A stretch of DNA of 64,000 nucleotides from Celeribacter arenosi (lineage in GTDB: Bacteria; Pseudomonadota; Alphaproteobacteria; Rhodobacterales; Rhodobacteraceae), in assembly GCF_039539485.1 (NCBI RefSeq), contig NZ_BAABDF010000007.1, positions 1,302,001 through 1,366,000 of the forward strand, written 5' to 3'. The position numbers and the translations under genes are program-made. The stretch's first letter is position 1, and each line of letters begins with the position of its first letter. The notes under the pieces are model-generated. The model was not told the origin of the DNA. It saw only the letters and a list, made by a program, of their open reading frames with translations, and searched no databases. This document shows positions 1-8,666 of this stretch, one piece after another.

Positions 1-79
1 AAGGACACACACGACAATTTGTGAAAAGGGGTTGCGAAGTCCGGTTTGCGCAGATAATCACCCGCCACCAGACCCCCGC

Positions 80-169
80 GGAGAGGTGCCGGAGTGGTCG
101 AACGGGGCGGTCTCGAAAACCGTTGAGCCTTCACGGGTTCCCAGGGTTCGAATCCCTGTCTCTCCGCCA
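80..169 (+). tRNA. tRNA-Ser (anticodon CGA)
   Basis: A 90-base class II tRNA with an encoded CCA end at 167-169. The acceptor arm GGAGAGG (80-86) pairs with TCTCTCC (159-165), followed by discriminator G166. The anticodon stem CGGT/ACCG encloses loop CTCGAAA, giving anticodon CGA, which reads UCG serine codons. A long variable arm, typical of serine tRNAs, precedes the T arm with its GGTTCGAATCC core. Confidence 0.96.
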
Positions 170-550
170 CACGCCTGTGACATCGGCCCAAATTTCACCG
201 ATCAAGGTTTTCTGTTGCTGATCTTGTGCCAGTTTTCGCGCATTTAAATCAGGGTGTCCACATGCTTTCAGGCCCACTAAAATCGCTATAGCCGTGCGCG
301 GGGTTGGCACGAAAGCGCGCGACGAACTCCATGCAAAGTTCGGCGTAACAGCTGAACCGGCGCAGCTTGGTTCAAGCTCAGGAATATGACTTGGTCAGAT
401 GCGCCGAAGGCATCCAGATTAATGGGCCGAGAGCCCAAGGGGTGTTGCTTTTGTTACGCAACAATTCAATCTGAGCCTCCGCCAAACCAGTGCGAGGTAC
501 GTGCACCAGTCTGGCGGGAGAGCCCTTATCTATAAGTCCCGATCAGCAAC
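170..550. other. Intergenic region without a recognised gene
   Basis: No convincing gene is seen in these 380 bases. They hold a small stem-loop at 443-463 (TGTTGC/GCAACA) and a larger one at 479-517. On the minus strand a stop-free stretch of about 43 codons (roughly 264-390) reads like the end of a protein but has no start and no family I recognise, so it could be a decayed gene tail. Confidence 0.5.
479..517 (-). terminator. Stem-loop downstream of the sugar operon
   Basis: CCGCCA (479-484) pairs with TGGCGG (512-517), with an inner GTGC/GCAC pairing. It lies about 35 bases past the stop of the last gene of the minus-strand sugar operon. There is no clear U-tract, so it is at best a weak or Rho-assisted terminator or an mRNA 3'-end stabiliser. 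Confidence 0.35.
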
Positions 551-2062
551 TCAACTCCCACTGGGACGAACACGCACGCAAAGGTAAGGCTTGCCGGGGA
601 GAACAATCCCGAAGGCCGCATCCGGCTTACCACCCCGGATTTTCTCGGCATGTTTAATGGCGACAGGAACCGGCGCCTCGACACGTTCGGCCGGCGTGAC
701 TGTCATGTTCCATGTATCGATAATATCGACGTCCCAATCACCGTCCTCTAGCGGCAAACCAAGCGACCATATCACCGGCTGATGCTCAGCCAGATAAATG
801 TAGGTGACGTCGCCGTCCCTTGCTGCCCCGAGGCTCGGCCAGGCTCGCATGCCTTCCATCTCTTCGAACGGTGTCAAACCGTTCGTGGCATCCTGCTCTA
901 CGATATTGCGCAGAAACGCGATGCGCTCGGCGCTTTTCCCACGCAGTTCGCCGCCCTTCGCCCACCACAACAGGTCTTGGGGATGGGAGTATGTTTCGCC
1001 ATGCCCGGCATACCCGCCCTTCATGACGGTCATCCAGAAACGGTGCACCAAAGTCTCGGCCGAGATGTTCCCCCAGCTCTGAATGATATTGCCCTCGTAA
1101 TGCATTTCGTCGTTCACGATAGGCTTGCCATAATCGGCACGCCATTGGGCGGTTTTCACGGTCTCGAAATGCTGAATGGATACGTGATCGACCCATGGTT
1201 TTCTGTGGTCATAACAGTTTGCAGGGCTGCCTTGGTGGATCGATTTCGGATGGCGGTAGGGATCGCCTTCTTCAATAATGGAAAAGAACCGATCCCAGCG
1301 ATCCATCGGTTTGACGTCAAGCATGAAGTCATACTCGTTAGCCAGCGACCACCAAACGTTGCGATGCGCCGCAATGCGTGCAACGAGGTAGCGCAGATAC
1401 CGGAAATCCTGTTCCTCGGTCCAGAAACAGTGGCCCCATCTATCATATGGATGGAAGATGATGACATCCGCCTCGATCCCCATCTCGGCGAGCCGCGCGA
1501 TCTGCGTTTCGAAATGGCGAAACGCTTCAAAATTCGGGCTGTCAGGGTCGTATTTGCCGTCCGCGTCCAAGTCGAAGACATGATGCAAGGGCTCGTTTTC
1601 ATTATAGGGATAGTGCTTTGGAAGAACGCACATCCGCATCTTGTTAAAGGCACCACACTCCAATGATTTTAGTGTTTGTTCCTGCTGATCCAGCGGCTGA
1701 TGGGTCCACGCGTAACAGGTTGTCGTGAACGGCGCGAAGAGCGTGCCGTCCTCATGGGCAAAGTGGAATCGGTTGTGCACCCTGACGGGACCATGCACAC
1801 CCTCACGGGCTTCTGTGACGTCGAAAGAGGCGGTGCTTCCATTGAGTTCCGGCGTCTCGGAAACGGTACGCAGGGTCCATGCGCCCGGTTGATCCGGGCT
1901 AAAGCGGACTTTGAAGCTACCATCCCCATCATAGAAACCGGGAACCTTGATTTGCCGGTTTTCTTGCGAAAATACCCCCCAGAATTCGGTGTCCAGATAA
2001 GGGTTCCCGGAAATATCGGCCTTGATCTCGTGCTCGAAGATATCCCACTTTGCGATGGTCAT
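551..2062 (-). CDS. Putative glycoside hydrolase, DUF5060/DUF4038 type
   Basis: A 503-residue protein. The N-terminal 70 or so residues have the DUF5060 look (WDIFE start, YLDTEFWGVF, then VPGFYDGDGSFKVRF). The central part resembles the DUF4038/apiosidase-like TIM barrel (CYAWTHQ, FHPYDRWGH, WWSLANEYDF) and the C-terminus is a beta-rich domain. No signal peptide is seen, so it probably acts in the cytoplasm on an imported oligosaccharide or glycoside. It is the last gene of a minus-strand operon, 19 bases after the ABC ATPase. The substrate is unknown; the dehydratase at the head of the operon suggests a sugar or sugar acid released here is processed further. Confidence 0.7.
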   Translation of the reverse strand: MTIAKWDIFEHEIKADISGNPYLDTEFWGVFSQENRQIKVPGFYDGDGSFKVRFSPDQPGAWTLRTVSETPELNGSTASFDVTEAREGVHGPVRVHNRFHFAHEDGTLFAPFTTTCYAWTHQPLDQQEQTLKSLECGAFNKMRMCVLPKHYPYNENEPLHHVFDLDADGKYDPDSPNFEAFRHFETQIARLAEMGIEADVIIFHPYDRWGHCFWTEEQDFRYLRYLVARIAAHRNVWWSLANEYDFMLDVKPMDRWDRFFSIIEEGDPYRHPKSIHQGSPANCYDHRKPWVDHVSIQHFETVKTAQWRADYGKPIVNDEMHYEGNIIQSWGNISAETLVHRFWMTVMKGGYAGHGETYSHPQDLLWWAKGGELRGKSAERIAFLRNIVEQDATNGLTPFEEMEGMRAWPSLGAARDGDVTYIYLAEHQPVIWSLGLPLEDGDWDVDIIDTWNMTVTPAERVEAPVPVAIKHAEKIRGGKPDAAFGIVLPGKPYLCVRVRPSGS

Positions 2063-2081
2063 CTTTACGTCCTTCCCGTTC

Positions 2082-3158
2082 TTAATTGCCAGCGCTAAGC
2101 CGGGCTTCGGTTTTTAAATCAAAGAAATGTGCAGATGGTGTTTTGAATGACAGGCAGATTTCATCGCCCGGTTTCAGGTCGAGCCTCTCGGACAAGACAC
2201 AGGTGACTTCCTGCCCGGCCAATTCCGCCAGAATATGGGTATCGGCACCGGTAGGTTCGATGACCTTTATGACCGCAGCGGCCCCATTGACCGGGTCCAG
2301 AGTAATGTCTTGGGGGCGCACCCCAAGAACCACGTCGCTTCCGGCGTCAACATCGGGTCGATAGGCCACAGCGACCGTTTCACCACTTTCGAGAACCAAG
2401 CCGTGAGCACCGTCTGCGGCAAGCTTGCCTGCCAGAAAATTCATCGCGGGTGAGCCTAGAAATCCCGCGACGAACATGTTCTGTGGATTGTCATAGAGCT
2501 CCAGCGGTGTTCCGATCTGCTCCACCCTGCCCGCGCGCAGAACGACGATGCGATCGGCCATTGTCATCGCTTCGACCTGATCATGGGTTACATAGACGAT
2601 GGTCGATCCGAGACGTTGATGGAGCGCTTTGATCTCGGCACGCATCTTCACACGTAGATTGGCGTCAAGGTTGGAAAGCGGCTCGTCGAACAGGAACACC
2701 TCGGGGTCGCGGACAATGGCCCTGCCCATCGCGACGCGCTGGCGCTGCCCACCCGAGAGCTGCGAAGGTTTGCGATCAAGGAGCGGCGTCAGTCCCAGTA
2801 TCTCTGCCGTTTCATTGACCATGGTTGCGATCTGGTCTTTGGGAACCTTACTGAGTTCCAGCGAGAACCCCATGTTCTGCGCAACCGTCATCTGCGGATA
2901 CAAAGCGTAGTTTTGGAACACCATCGCGATGTTGCGCTCCTTGGGCGACAGATTGTTCACAACCGTGCCGTCAATAGAGACCGTACCCCCTGTAATCTCT
3001 TCCAGTCCCGCGATCATGCGCAAAAGCGTGGACTTGCCGCAGCCCGAGGGGCCCACCAGGATGATGAATTCCCCGTCCTGAAAAGACATCGAAACACCAT
3101 GCACGACCTGCAAAGCGCCGTAACTTTTGTGGAGATTGTCTATTTCTACTGTCGCCAT
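2082..3158 (-). CDS. Carbohydrate ABC transporter ATP-binding protein (MsmK/UgpC type)
   Basis: A 358-residue ATPase that powers sugar import through the two permeases encoded just upstream. Visible motifs are Walker A GPSGCGKST, Q-loop FQNYALYPQMTV, signature LSGGQRQR, Walker B VFLFDEPLSNLD and switch histidine VTHD. It also has the C-terminal TOBE/regulatory extension (VLGVRPQDI) typical of CUT1 ATPases. The ATG at 3158 is preferred over an in-frame GTG at 3167 because the purine stretch AGAAAG sits about 8 bases before it. Confidence 0.92.
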   Translation of the reverse strand: MATVEIDNLHKSYGALQVVHGVSMSFQDGEFIILVGPSGCGKSTLLRMIAGLEEITGGTVSIDGTVVNNLSPKERNIAMVFQNYALYPQMTVAQNMGFSLELSKVPKDQIATMVNETAEILGLTPLLDRKPSQLSGGQRQRVAMGRAIVRDPEVFLFDEPLSNLDANLRVKMRAEIKALHQRLGSTIVYVTHDQVEAMTMADRIVVLRAGRVEQIGTPLELYDNPQNMFVAGFLGSPAMNFLAGKLAADGAHGLVLESGETVAVAYRPDVDAGSDVVLGVRPQDITLDPVNGAAAVIKVIEPTGADTHILAELAGQEVTCVLSERLDLKPGDEICLSFKTPSAHFFDLKTEARLSAGN

Positions 3159-3198
3159 GTCTTGCACTTTCTAAATCAGAGAATCTTGCAGGTACGGA

Positions 3199-4062
3199 TC
3201 AGCCCTTCACCGCGCCAGAGGTCAGACCACTGACAAAATACCGCTGGAAGATCAGGTAAACGAGCGTCGCCGGAAGCACCGTCATCACGATAGCCGCGTT
3301 CAATTGGCTGTAATTGTTGGAGAATTGGCTTTGGAACGACATCAGTCCCAGCGGCAGCGTCCACATGCTTTTGTCCTGCAGCAACACCAGCGCCATCGCG
3401 AATTCGTTCCAGGTAGCGACAAAATCCAGAATAAGAAGTGCCGCCAGAACCGGTAGGCAGACCGGCAGGAAAATGCGGCGGAAGATGACGAAATGGCTGG
3501 CTCCGTCGATCAACGCGGCTTCGGTCAATTCCTTGGGAATAGCTTTGAAGAACCCGTGGAGAATGAAAACTTGGTACGGGACGCCAAAGGCCAAATAAGG
3601 AAGAATAATGCCGGGATATGTGTCGATCAGACTTAGCGAATTGACCAACGTGAAGAGCGGCGCAAGCATTACTTGGAACGGGATCATCGCGCCAAACAAC
3701 AGGAAGATCAAAAGCACCTTGTTCCAGCCAAAGCGGATCTGCGCGAGCGCGTAAGCGGCCATGGCCGAGATCACAAGGCCCAGGGGCACCTTGATCAAAG
3801 TGATCACCGAGCTGTTCAGGAAGGTACTGTTGAAGTTCCCCTTCGCCCACGCCAGGGCGAAGTTGTTCCATTCGATCTTGCTCGGCAAAGCGAAGGCTGC
3901 CGAACTGAACACTTCACTCTCGGATTTCATCGCGGTGAATGTGATGAATGCGACCGGGGCCAGCCAGATGATGGCCACCAGCACGAGCGAAATCCAAAGC
4001 CCGATCAGGACCGGGTCGCGGCGCTTTCTTGGCGCCACACCAACAGACGGCGAAACAGTCAT
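3199..4062 (-). CDS. Carbohydrate ABC transporter permease (MalG/UgpE type)
   Basis: A 287-residue inner-membrane permease with about six hydrophobic segments. The cytoplasmic EAA loop (EAALIDGASHFVIFRRI followed by LP) marks the contact with the ATPase. Its start overlaps the end of the partner permease by 4 bases (ATGA), so the two are translationally coupled. It belongs to the CUT1 family of disaccharide and oligosaccharide importers; the substrate cannot be read from sequence. Confidence 0.92.
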   Translation of the reverse strand: MTVSPSVGVAPRKRRDPVLIGLWISLVLVAIIWLAPVAFITFTAMKSESEVFSSAAFALPSKIEWNNFALAWAKGNFNSTFLNSSVITLIKVPLGLVISAMAAYALAQIRFGWNKVLLIFLLFGAMIPFQVMLAPLFTLVNSLSLIDTYPGIILPYLAFGVPYQVFILHGFFKAIPKELTEAALIDGASHFVIFRRIFLPVCLPVLAALLILDFVATWNEFAMALVLLQDKSMWTLPLGLMSFQSQFSNNYSQLNAAIVMTVLPATLVYLIFQRYFVSGLTSGAVKG

Positions 4063-4973
4063 TGGACGTCCTCTTCACGGCGTTGCGACCAGCTCATGTA
4101 CGGAACCACGATCGCAAGAGTGATTGTCAAAAGAACAACTGAAACGGCCGATCCCCGTCCGTAGTTGAAAATCTCCATCGATTGGGTAAACGCCCACAGC
4201 GCCAGCATTTGTGTCGATTGCGCCGGCCCGCCGCCTGTCATGCCATAGACAATGTCGAAGGCTTTGAGCGATGAGATGGTCGACAGCACCAGCACGATCG
4301 TGATTGTCGGTCTTAACGCAGGCAGAGTGACGTGCTCAAAAATCTTGCGGCGGTTGGCCCCGTCAATATGCGCCGCGTCGATCAGCGAACGGTCAACGCT
4401 CTGCAGACCCGCCAGAAACAGCACCATCGAAAACCCGACGCTTTGCCAGACGTAGGCCACAAAGATCGAATACAACGCGACATCCTTGTCGCCCAACCAG
4501 TCGGGTATCAAATACCCCAGGCCTGCGTTGGTCAACAACTGTGTGAAAAGCCCGAAAAATGGATCGTACATCCAGCGCCACATGGTCGCGACGGCAATAG
4601 GTGCGATGATGACCGGAAGGTAGTAAATCGCCCGAAGCGGGGCACGCCCGATCAGGTTCTGGTTCAACCCCAATGCCAGAAACAGGCCCAGAACCGGTGG
4701 AAAGACAACGGACATGACCGTCCAGATGACCGTGTTTCGGAAAGCAACCCAGAAGACCGGGTCATTATAGAGAATGTGATAGTAGTTTTTGAGTCCGACC
4801 CATTCGCGGTTCTCGTTGATACCGTTCCAATCCTGAAAGCTCAGGATAAACACGTCGATCAACGGCCAGATAGCGAAGAGCGTGTAAATCGCAAGCGCCG
4901 GCGCCAAAAGCACGATGCCCTGCGCCCGCGGTGTTTGAAGATATCGTCTATTCGCCATCGTCGAAAAATCCAA
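4059..4973 (-). CDS. Carbohydrate ABC transporter permease (MalF/UgpA type)
   Basis: A 304-residue inner-membrane permease, partner of the next gene. It has about six hydrophobic segments, the early FILSFQDWNGI stretch common in MalF-type subunits, and the EAA-like loop IDAAHIDGANRRKIFEHV followed by LP. It follows the substrate-binding protein gene after a 76-base gap that contains a very stable hairpin (5005-5038), a usual arrangement for giving more binding protein than permease. Confidence 0.92.
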   Translation of the reverse strand: MDFSTMANRRYLQTPRAQGIVLLAPALAIYTLFAIWPLIDVFILSFQDWNGINENREWVGLKNYYHILYNDPVFWVAFRNTVIWTVMSVVFPPVLGLFLALGLNQNLIGRAPLRAIYYLPVIIAPIAVATMWRWMYDPFFGLFTQLLTNAGLGYLIPDWLGDKDVALYSIFVAYVWQSVGFSMVLFLAGLQSVDRSLIDAAHIDGANRRKIFEHVTLPALRPTITIVLVLSTISSLKAFDIVYGMTGGGPAQSTQMLALWAFTQSMEIFNYGRGSAVSVVLLTITLAIVVPYMSWSQRREEDVQ

Positions 4974-5004
4974 AGCTGAGCAGTTTTAATGGGATGCCCG
5001 CATT

Positions 5005-5038
5005 GGGACCGCGGGGGCCTATGGCCGCCCGCGGTCCC
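5005..5038 (-). other. Intercistronic stable hairpin between binding-protein and permease genes
   Basis: A perfect 11-bp inverted repeat, GGGACCGCGGG (5005-5015) and CCCGCGGTCCC (5028-5038), around a 12-base loop that itself contains GGCC/GGCC. It lies just after the stop of the substrate-binding protein. There is no U-tract. A likely role is 3'-end protection of the binding-protein mRNA, or partial termination, setting the transporter stoichiometry. Confidence 0.7.
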
Positions 5039-5049
5039 GGTTGGTGCAG

Positions 5050-6285
5050 TTATCGCGTCGAAATGAAGGCAGCCATCGTGTCTGCCGCTGCCTGCGGCTC
5101 CAACTCACCGGAGGCCAATTCATTGATAACACGGAAATACTCGGTCGTGACATCTAGCGGAAATGCCTGATCGCCATTCACGAATGTTCCGTCTGCCGCG
5201 GCAAAAACGTCCAGCCACTCTTTGTGCAGTTCCAGCGCGTCATCGCCTTGCGTGACGTTCTTGTTCACAGACAACGCCCCGAAAGCCCCGATATGGGCCG
5301 CCTGGAATTCGTCTGAGGTGAACATATCCAGAAACTTCGCAGCGAGATCGGTCTTGTCTGATTTCGTCGAGATATACATGTACTCGGCGAAGCCATAGAG
5401 ACGCCCTGTGCCCGTCGGGAATGCAAACATGCCGTATTTGGACAAGTCTGAATTCTCATCGATGGTAGGCACATGCCAGTCCCCTTCCAACATCATCGCG
5501 GCGCGATCACCGAACCACAAAGTTGTGGCCTGACGGTTGTCGATCCCCATGAAGGGTTTCAGGAAGTGTTCGTCTGTCCACCACTTCATCTCGGTAAAGG
5601 CTTCCAGCGCGCAAGGCTCGGTTGCCCAGTCCAGCTCCATCGCCATCAGCGCGTCGTGGTTTTCCGCCCCGCAGGTCGTTTCCAGAATGACATCCATCAG
5701 GCGCATAACGTGCCAGTTCACTGTTCCACCGAAGGTAAAAGCGGGGATTCCCTGCTCTTTCAGTGCGACAGCCGCCGCCTTGAGATCCGCATAGGTCTGC
5801 GGTTCACCTTCAATGCCTGCTTTTGCAAAGAGGTCCTTGTTGTAATAGACAACCTCTCCCGAGAACCGGAACGGAATGCCGTGCTTGCCTGCGGCGAACG
5901 CCTCCGTGAAGGCCAGCGATGGTCCGGTGAGACGATCACCCCAGCCGTAGCTTTCATAATATGGGGTAAGGTCCGTGCTCATACCGGCCTGAACATATTC
6001 GCCCCCCAAACCGAGGCCTGCCCAATAGGCGTAGATATCCGGTCCGGTATCTGAACCCGAGGCCACACGAAGGGCCGTTTTGTGCTCATCGGTGCCGCGC
6101 ATGACGATCTCGACATCCACACCGGGATTGAGCTTTTCAAATTCGGCTTCCGCCGCAGTGAGCGCGGACACCTGTTTGTCGGACGTGTAATTGATCGTCC
6201 AGATTGTGAGATCCTCGGCGTTTGCAGTCACGCCAGTGGCAAGAAGTGCGCAGATGGAACTGCATAGTGTTGTCTTGAGTTTCAT
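5050..6285 (-). CDS. Extracellular sugar-binding protein of the ABC transporter
   Basis: A 411-residue periplasmic solute-binding protein of the MalE/UgpB cluster. It starts with a Sec signal (MKLKTTLCSSICALLATGV, cleavage after ANA) followed by EDLTIWTINY. Family-typical stretches include VASGSDTGPDIYAYW, GIPFRFSGEVVYYNKDLF and MLEGDWHVP. It delivers the sugar to the permease pair encoded downstream and is the second gene of the operon. Confidence 0.92.
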   Translation of the reverse strand: MKLKTTLCSSICALLATGVTANAEDLTIWTINYTSDKQVSALTAAEAEFEKLNPGVDVEIVMRGTDEHKTALRVASGSDTGPDIYAYWAGLGLGGEYVQAGMSTDLTPYYESYGWGDRLTGPSLAFTEAFAAGKHGIPFRFSGEVVYYNKDLFAKAGIEGEPQTYADLKAAAVALKEQGIPAFTFGGTVNWHVMRLMDVILETTCGAENHDALMAMELDWATEPCALEAFTEMKWWTDEHFLKPFMGIDNRQATTLWFGDRAAMMLEGDWHVPTIDENSDLSKYGMFAFPTGTGRLYGFAEYMYISTKSDKTDLAAKFLDMFTSDEFQAAHIGAFGALSVNKNVTQGDDALELHKEWLDVFAAADGTFVNGDQAFPLDVTTEYFRVINELASGELEPQAAADTMAAFISTR

Positions 6286-6330
6286 TGTAGTCCTCCCTTA
6301 AGTCAGTATCCGGAACATGATTGTCCGGCC

Positions 6331-7506
6331 TTACCAATTGGCGACTGTCCCATCCGGGAGAACCGCCTCCATTGCCAGTATTTCCTCTTGTTTAAACGGG
6401 TGTTTGGCAGCAATGGATTCGTCAATTTCGATCCCAAGGCCGGGCGCGTGAGGGATCTTCCATGCCCCATTCGCCAGCTCTACAGGGTATTGTGAACAGA
6501 TTTCCTCGTACCACGGGGCAAGCCCGACACATTCCTCCTGGATGACGAAGCTCGGTGTCGCGACATCGAAATGCAGCGCCACCGCGCTTGCGACGGGCCC
6601 CATCGGGTTATGCGGACAGATGCCGATATTGCGCGCCGCAGCGATGGCTGCGATCCTGCGACCGCCCGAAAAGCCCATGCAATGGGCAAGGTCCGGCTGC
6701 ACGAATGCCACCGCACCATGTTCGGCCAGATCGGCAAATTCTTCGGGATGAAACAGCCGCTCGCCCGCCGCCAAAGGACAGTCTACCTGGCTTTGCAATT
6801 GCGCCAACAACCGCACATTTCCGGGCTGAAGCGGCTCTTCGACAAACAGGGGCGAGATTGGCGCGATGGCATCAATATAGGCCTTCGCGGTCGCCAGGTT
6901 TTCCGGGCGCCCATGCATGTCGGTCATGAGATCCACGTCATCGCCGACCCTTTCGCGCACCGCTTCGGCAAGTTTCGCAACGTGACGGACGGAAGAAATC
7001 GGTGCGTCAAACCCGGAGTATGGAACCAGTCCCATTTTGACCGCAGAATACCCCATTTCGACCGTTCGCTGGATGTCGTCGCAAAAGGCCGAGATGTCGT
7101 GCCCGTCAGCCGTCTGTTTCAGATTTCCGCGCAATGGATGCGTGTAGACCCGAACTTCATCGCGGACCTGACCGCCAAGCAGTTGCCAGACCGGCACACC
7201 CAACGATTTGCCTTTGATGTCCCATAGCGCCTGCTCGATACCGGACGCCGCGCTCATCCCGATTGCACCAAGCTTCCAAAAACTGAAACGGGCCATCCGG
7301 CTGGCGATATGTTCGATCCGGAACGGGTCCTCGCCAACAACGAAAGGTGCAAGATCCTCAACGCACCCCGTCACAGCGCGGGTTTTCCATTCCAGCGTCG
7401 CCTCACCCCATCCCCAAAGGCCGGGCTGATCAGTCGTGACCTTCACGAAAACCCAGTTCCGGATGAAGGCATTAACGACGACAGTTTCGACCCCCGTAAT
7501 CTTCAT
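6331..7506 (-). CDS. Mandelate racemase/enolase-superfamily sugar-acid dehydratase (galactonate dehydratase-like)
   Basis: A 391-residue enolase-superfamily enzyme. It has the capping domain at the N-terminus and a barrel with metal and catalytic landmarks: AVKMGLVPYSG, LMTDMHGR, FVEEPLQP, GERLF, VQPDLAHCMGFSGG and ICPHNPMGPVAS. The layout fits acid-sugar dehydratases near DgoD, which remove water from an aldonate to give a 2-keto-3-deoxy sugar acid. As first gene of the operon it probably handles the sugar acid derived from the imported carbohydrate. The exact substrate is not determined by sequence. Confidence 0.8.
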   Translation of the reverse strand: MKITGVETVVVNAFIRNWVFVKVTTDQPGLWGWGEATLEWKTRAVTGCVEDLAPFVVGEDPFRIEHIASRMARFSFWKLGAIGMSAASGIEQALWDIKGKSLGVPVWQLLGGQVRDEVRVYTHPLRGNLKQTADGHDISAFCDDIQRTVEMGYSAVKMGLVPYSGFDAPISSVRHVAKLAEAVRERVGDDVDLMTDMHGRPENLATAKAYIDAIAPISPLFVEEPLQPGNVRLLAQLQSQVDCPLAAGERLFHPEEFADLAEHGAVAFVQPDLAHCMGFSGGRRIAAIAAARNIGICPHNPMGPVASAVALHFDVATPSFVIQEECVGLAPWYEEICSQYPVELANGAWKIPHAPGLGIEIDESIAAKHPFKQEEILAMEAVLPDGTVANW

Positions 7507-7713
7507 CCGAGCGACCCGTCATGTGACGCATGCCCTGAATTTTCCGAGGCGTCGCACATCAGTTCGTGGATGTGACGAAACGGGCGAACCGGATGACTTT
7601 TTACGAGCCACAAGTCACGGAACCTGAGAAAACTATTCGTCACAACCCCCACCCTCTTTTGTTGCCTGCACCCACAGTAAATCGATGATTTTGACTGGCG
7701 TGTCGTTGCAATC

Positions 7714-7768
7714 TTGGTATCATCCAAACTTCCATAGATACCATCTAAAGTCTAGATACCATGTAAAG
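7714..7768. promoter_or_regulatory. Repeated operator-like boxes in the divergent gntR/dehydratase intergenic region
   Basis: TTGGTATC (7714-7721) faces two direct copies of TAGATACCATSTAAAG (7735-7750 and 7753-7768; S is C then G), so GGTATC/GATACC is present three times. The two direct copies are 18 bp apart. They lie between the gntR gene and the divergent sugar operon, as expected for the operator of an autoregulating FadR-type GntR repressor. Confidence 0.6.
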
Positions 7769-7799
7769 AACGAGTAGAAATTATCGTAAAGTGCTGACA

Positions 7800-8573
7800 A
7801 TGAAAGATAAAAAAGACGTCTCGCAAACCGCCCTCGTGCTACCGCGCGAATTTGGAACCGCCTTGCCCACGGGTGTGGTCAAGAATGCTGTCGAAAAATT
7901 GGGCCGTCGAATCGCGAATGACGAGTATCCGGAAGGAGAGCCAATTCCGACGGAACCTGAATTGGCTGAATCGCTCGGTGTCAGCAAAACGGCCGTACGG
8001 GATGCGATAAAAGTCCTGTCGGGAAAGGGAATGGTTCGCACCGCCCGCCGGTATGGCACCAGAGTCCGGCCAATCAGCGAATGGCACCTTCTCGACGCCG
8101 ATGTCGTCTCCTGGCACGACGCAACCCATCCGCGGATGGCCCAGATGTTTATCGAGTCGACAGAACTGCGGTGTATAATCGAACCCGCTGCCGCCGAACT
8201 CGCCGCTGAACGGGCCACACCCGAGCAGGTAGAAGACATTCTTAGAGCAACCGCTGCGTTGCAACCCGATGCCGTCGATAGCGGCCTACTCTATGAAGCG
8301 GACTGCATGTTTCATTGCACGATCCTCGATGCAACGGGCAACCAAATGATGCGTCAGTTGCGCCCGATGATTATGAGCGTCCTGCGCATCTCCTACGAGT
8401 TCGGGGTACAAACCGACAGAGGCGAACCTGTCTCGCGACTGGGGCATTTGCTTGTGGCGGAAGCGATCCAGAAAAAAGACGGAGCCGTGGCCAAGCTGGA
8501 AATGGAAAAGATGTTGGAGTCCAACAGGCGAACGGCGCGCGCGTATTGGGACAATAAAAACAAACCGACTTAA
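7800..8573 (+). CDS. GntR-family (FadR subfamily) transcriptional regulator
   Basis: A 257-residue regulator with an N-terminal winged helix (LGRRIANDEYPEGEPIPTEPEL, then LGVSKTAVRDAIKVLSGKGM) and an all-helical FCD ligand-binding domain (ELRCIIEPAAAELA, ADCMFHCTILDATGNQMM, GHLLVAEAI). The FCD metal-site histidines look present. It is divergent from the sugar operon and probably represses it until a sugar-acid metabolite binds. An in-frame GTG at 7791 could be the start; neither candidate has a strong ribosome site. Confidence 0.88.
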   Translation: MKDKKDVSQTALVLPREFGTALPTGVVKNAVEKLGRRIANDEYPEGEPIPTEPELAESLGVSKTAVRDAIKVLSGKGMVRTARRYGTRVRPISEWHLLDADVVSWHDATHPRMAQMFIESTELRCIIEPAAAELAAERATPEQVEDILRATAALQPDAVDSGLLYEADCMFHCTILDATGNQMMRQLRPMIMSVLRISYEFGVQTDRGEPVSRLGHLLVAEAIQKKDGAVAKLEMEKMLESNRRTARAYWDNKNKPT

Positions 8574-8626
8574 TGTTTTTGGCGTGGCCTGCTCCGCAGC
8601 CCCTGCCCGTCCGCATTTGTGTTCGG

Positions 8627-8656
8627 GGCCACCGCGCAATTTCCAGAGCGGTGGCC
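8627..8656. terminator. Stem-loop between convergent gntR and guanidine operon
   Basis: GGCCACCGC (8627-8635) and GCGGTGGCC (8648-8656) form a 9-bp stem with a 12-base loop. It sits in the 93-base gap between the ends of two convergent genes, a usual place for a shared terminator. Neither strand has a good U-tract, so termination may need Rho. Confidence 0.45.
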
Positions 8657-8666
8657 GAAGACAAAC

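Noticed and set aside
264..390. Minus-strand 43-codon protein-like tail near the tRNA gene
   Set aside because: No start codon, no ribosome site and no family recognised; kept only as a remark on the intergenic region.
782..1666. Long plus-strand reading frame of 294 codons opposite the hydrolase gene
   Set aside because: It is antisense to a gene with recognisable domains, has no ribosome site and no protein-like motifs; high GC content leaves such frames open by chance.
3673..4164. Plus-strand reading frame opposite the ABC permease
   Set aside because: Antisense to a clear permease; composition full of Arg, His, Gln and Asp typical of a reversed hydrophobic gene.
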